A model generated the notes under the pieces. That model was not told the origin of the DNA, ran no database searches, and saw only the letters and a list, made by a program, of their open reading frames with translations. A stretch of 7,682 bases of DNA from Bacteroidales bacterium UBA5235. GTDB taxonomy: Bacteria; Bacteroidota; Bacteroidia; Bacteroidales; VadinHA17. Each line of letters begins with the position of its first letter. Positions within the stretch are counted from its first letter, which is position 1. The stretch is taken from the NCBI GenBank assembly GCA_002409145.1, contig DHUL01000006.1, positions 1 to 7,682 on the forward strand. Direction: 5' to 3'. A program made the position numbers and the translations under genes. Shown here one piece after another: positions 6,144-7,682 of this stretch.

Positions 6144-7667
6144 ATGACTGATTTATACTACACAGGATTTGACAATGAGAAATACCTCATTGAGCAGACT
6201 GCATCCATCCTTGAGAGGGTAGAACGTTTCAACAACAAACTGTACCTCGAGTTCGGGGGCAAGCTGCTTTATGATTACCATGCCTCGAGGGTGCTTCCGG
6301 GTTTCGATCCGAATGTCAAGATGCGGCTGCTGAAGATGTTGAAGGATAAGATCGACGTGATCCTCTGTATACATGCCGGTGACATCGAGAGGAAGAAGGT
6401 GCGTGCCGATTTCGGGATTACCTACGATGCGGATGCACTTAAAACAATAGATGATTTCAGGGAGTGGGGCATCGATGTGACGGCTGTGGTCATTACCCGA
6501 TACACGGGGCAGCAGCCGGCCAGGGCTTTCAGAAACAAGCTGGAACACAGGGGCGTAAAAGTGTATACACACTCGCCAACGAAGGGTTATCCGACTGATG
6601 TGGATCTGATCGTCAGTGATGAGGGGTATGGCGCCAACGAGTATATCAAAACCACCCATCCGATTGTAGTGGTGACGGGGCCGGGGCCGGGAAGCGGCAA
6701 GCTGGCCACCTGTCTATGTAATCTTTACCATGAGTACCGCCATGGGATCAAGGCGGGTTATGCCAAGTTCGAGACCTTCCCTATCTGGGACCTGCCTATT
6801 GACCACAAGGTGAACATTGCGTATGAGGCTGCCACCCTCGACCTGAAGGACGAGGTGCTGATTGACAGCTACCACCTGAAGCGCTATGGCGAGAATGTTG
6901 TCAATTATAACCGTGATATCGAAGCATTTCACCTGCTGAAGAGGATCCTTGAAAAGATCACCGGCGGGGAGTCTATGTACCAGTCGCCCACCGACATGGG
7001 TGTTAACCGTGCCAGTGCCGGGATAGTCAATGATTCACTGATACAGGAAGCTGCGCACCAGGAGATCATTCGCAGGTATTTCCGGTGTGCTGTGGAGTAC
7101 GCTATCGGCCTGGCCGACAAGGAGGTGCTTGACCATGCCGGTAAAATCATGGGAAAGGTAAAAGCGAAGCCGGAGGACCGCCGGGTTGTGCTGCCGGCAC
7201 GCAAAGCCGCCGCCGAAGCGGAGAAGGGAGGCAAGGGCAATGCGGGTATATTCTGTGGTGCAGCCATCGAGCTGGGCAATGGCACCATCATTACGGGGAA
7301 GAATTCCCCCCTGATGCATGCAGCCTCAAGCCTTATACTCAATGCCACGAAACATTTGGCCGGACTGCCTGACAGCCTGTTGCTGCTGCCGAAGAACCTG
7401 ATCGATTCGGTCACATACCTGAAAAAGGATATTCTTAACGGCAAGGAGGTGAGCCTCGATGTGGAGGAGACGCTGATCCTGCTTGGCATCAGTGCATTAA
7501 CCAACCCGGCTGCCCAGGCAGCGCTGGAGCAACTGACAGTGCTCCGCGGCTGCGAGGTGCATCTGACTCACATCCCCACCCCGGGTGATGAGGCCGGGCT
7601 GCGGAAACTGAATGTTAACGTTACATGTGATCCGGAATACTCCAGCAAGAGCCTGTTTGTGAGTTGA
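6144..7667 (+). CDS. DUF1846 (UPF0371) family protein, function unknown
   Basis: This 507-residue protein matches the DUF1846 family (PF08903), whose members are usually about 500 residues, so it appears complete. Characteristic segments are LYLEFGGKLLYDYHASRVLPG (33-53), the glycine-rich loop GPGPGSGK followed by LATCLCNLYHE (179-197), TDMGVNRASAGI (283-294), IITGKNSPLMHAASSLILN (382-400) and LTHIPTPGDEAGLRKL (474-489). GPGPGSGK resembles a nucleotide-binding P-loop, which suggests phosphate or nucleotide binding, but no activity has been established for the family as far as I know. No signal peptide or membrane segment is visible, so the protein is expected in the cytoplasm. The start is well supported: AGGGGAG lies six bases before the ATG (6131-6137), the only strong Shine-Dalgarno site in the window. 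It follows the dioxygenase gene by 145 bases and probably has its own promoter. Confidence 0.93.
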   Translation: MTDLYYTGFDNEKYLIEQTASILERVERFNNKLYLEFGGKLLYDYHASRVLPGFDPNVKMRLLKMLKDKIDVILCIHAGDIERKKVRADFGITYDADALKTIDDFREWGIDVTAVVITRYTGQQPARAFRNKLEHRGVKVYTHSPTKGYPTDVDLIVSDEGYGANEYIKTTHPIVVVTGPGPGSGKLATCLCNLYHEYRHGIKAGYAKFETFPIWDLPIDHKVNIAYEAATLDLKDEVLIDSYHLKRYGENVVNYNRDIEAFHLLKRILEKITGGESMYQSPTDMGVNRASAGIVNDSLIQEAAHQEIIRRYFRCAVEYAIGLADKEVLDHAGKIMGKVKAKPEDRRVVLPARKAAAEAEKGGKGNAGIFCGAAIELGNGTIITGKNSPLMHAASSLILNATKHLAGLPDSLLLLPKNLIDSVTYLKKDILNGKEVSLDVEETLILLGISALTNPAAQAALEQLTVLRGCEVHLTHIPTPGDEAGLRKLNVNVTCDPEYSSKSLFVS

Positions 7668-7682
7668 AGTCTGAGAGTCTGA

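Noticed and set aside
6153..6659. Open frame of 168 codons on the minus strand
   Set aside because: It is antisense to the conserved N-terminal part of the DUF1846 gene, which has the strong ribosome site and family motifs. No domain is recognisable.
6929..7504. Open frame of 191 codons on the minus strand
   Set aside because: It is fully antisense to the conserved second half of the DUF1846 gene. Its Ser/Arg/Leu-rich composition is what a complementary frame of such a gene produces.

Overview
The window reads as chromosomal DNA from a member of the phylum Bacteroidota. The reasons are a FISUMP-domain lipoprotein, a MACPF lipoprotein-like protein, starts that mostly lack a Shine-Dalgarno site, and promoter-like TTG-N20-TAnnTTTG elements matching the Bacteroidetes primary sigma factor consensus. 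No rRNA, tRNA, CRISPR array or insertion sequence was seen. I cannot place the organism below phylum.

Left part (1-2339, minus strand): a gene for a long-chain acyl-CoA synthetase-like AMP-forming ligase is followed after 24 bases by a GNAT-like acyltransferase gene that runs off the left edge. They look like one transcription unit, read from a 240-base spacer at 2340-2579.

Middle part (2580-5090): two secreted proteins are encoded divergently. On the minus strand is a 241-residue FISUMP lipoprotein. On the plus strand is a 516-residue MACPF (perforin-like) protein whose C-terminal region carries three D-L-N repeats, suggesting a beta-prism. The 234 bases between them are the most striking non-coding stretch. 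They hold two back-to-back Bacteroidetes promoters with matching -33 boxes and 20-base spacers. The two -33 boxes sit in the arms of an 11-base inverted repeat with a 10-base palindrome at its centre. This suggests that the lipoprotein and the pore-former are switched together.

Right part (5153-7667, plus strand): a 4,5-DOPA extradiol dioxygenase-like (YgiD/LigB superfamily) gene follows the MACPF gene after 62 bases. After a further 145-base spacer comes a full-length DUF1846 (UPF0371) protein of unknown function with a glycine-rich GPGPGSGK loop. Both appear to be ordinary housekeeping or accessory metabolism genes, and their functional link to the MACPF locus is not evident.

The best candidate for something undescribed is the divergent FISUMP/MACPF pair with its symmetric promoter region.
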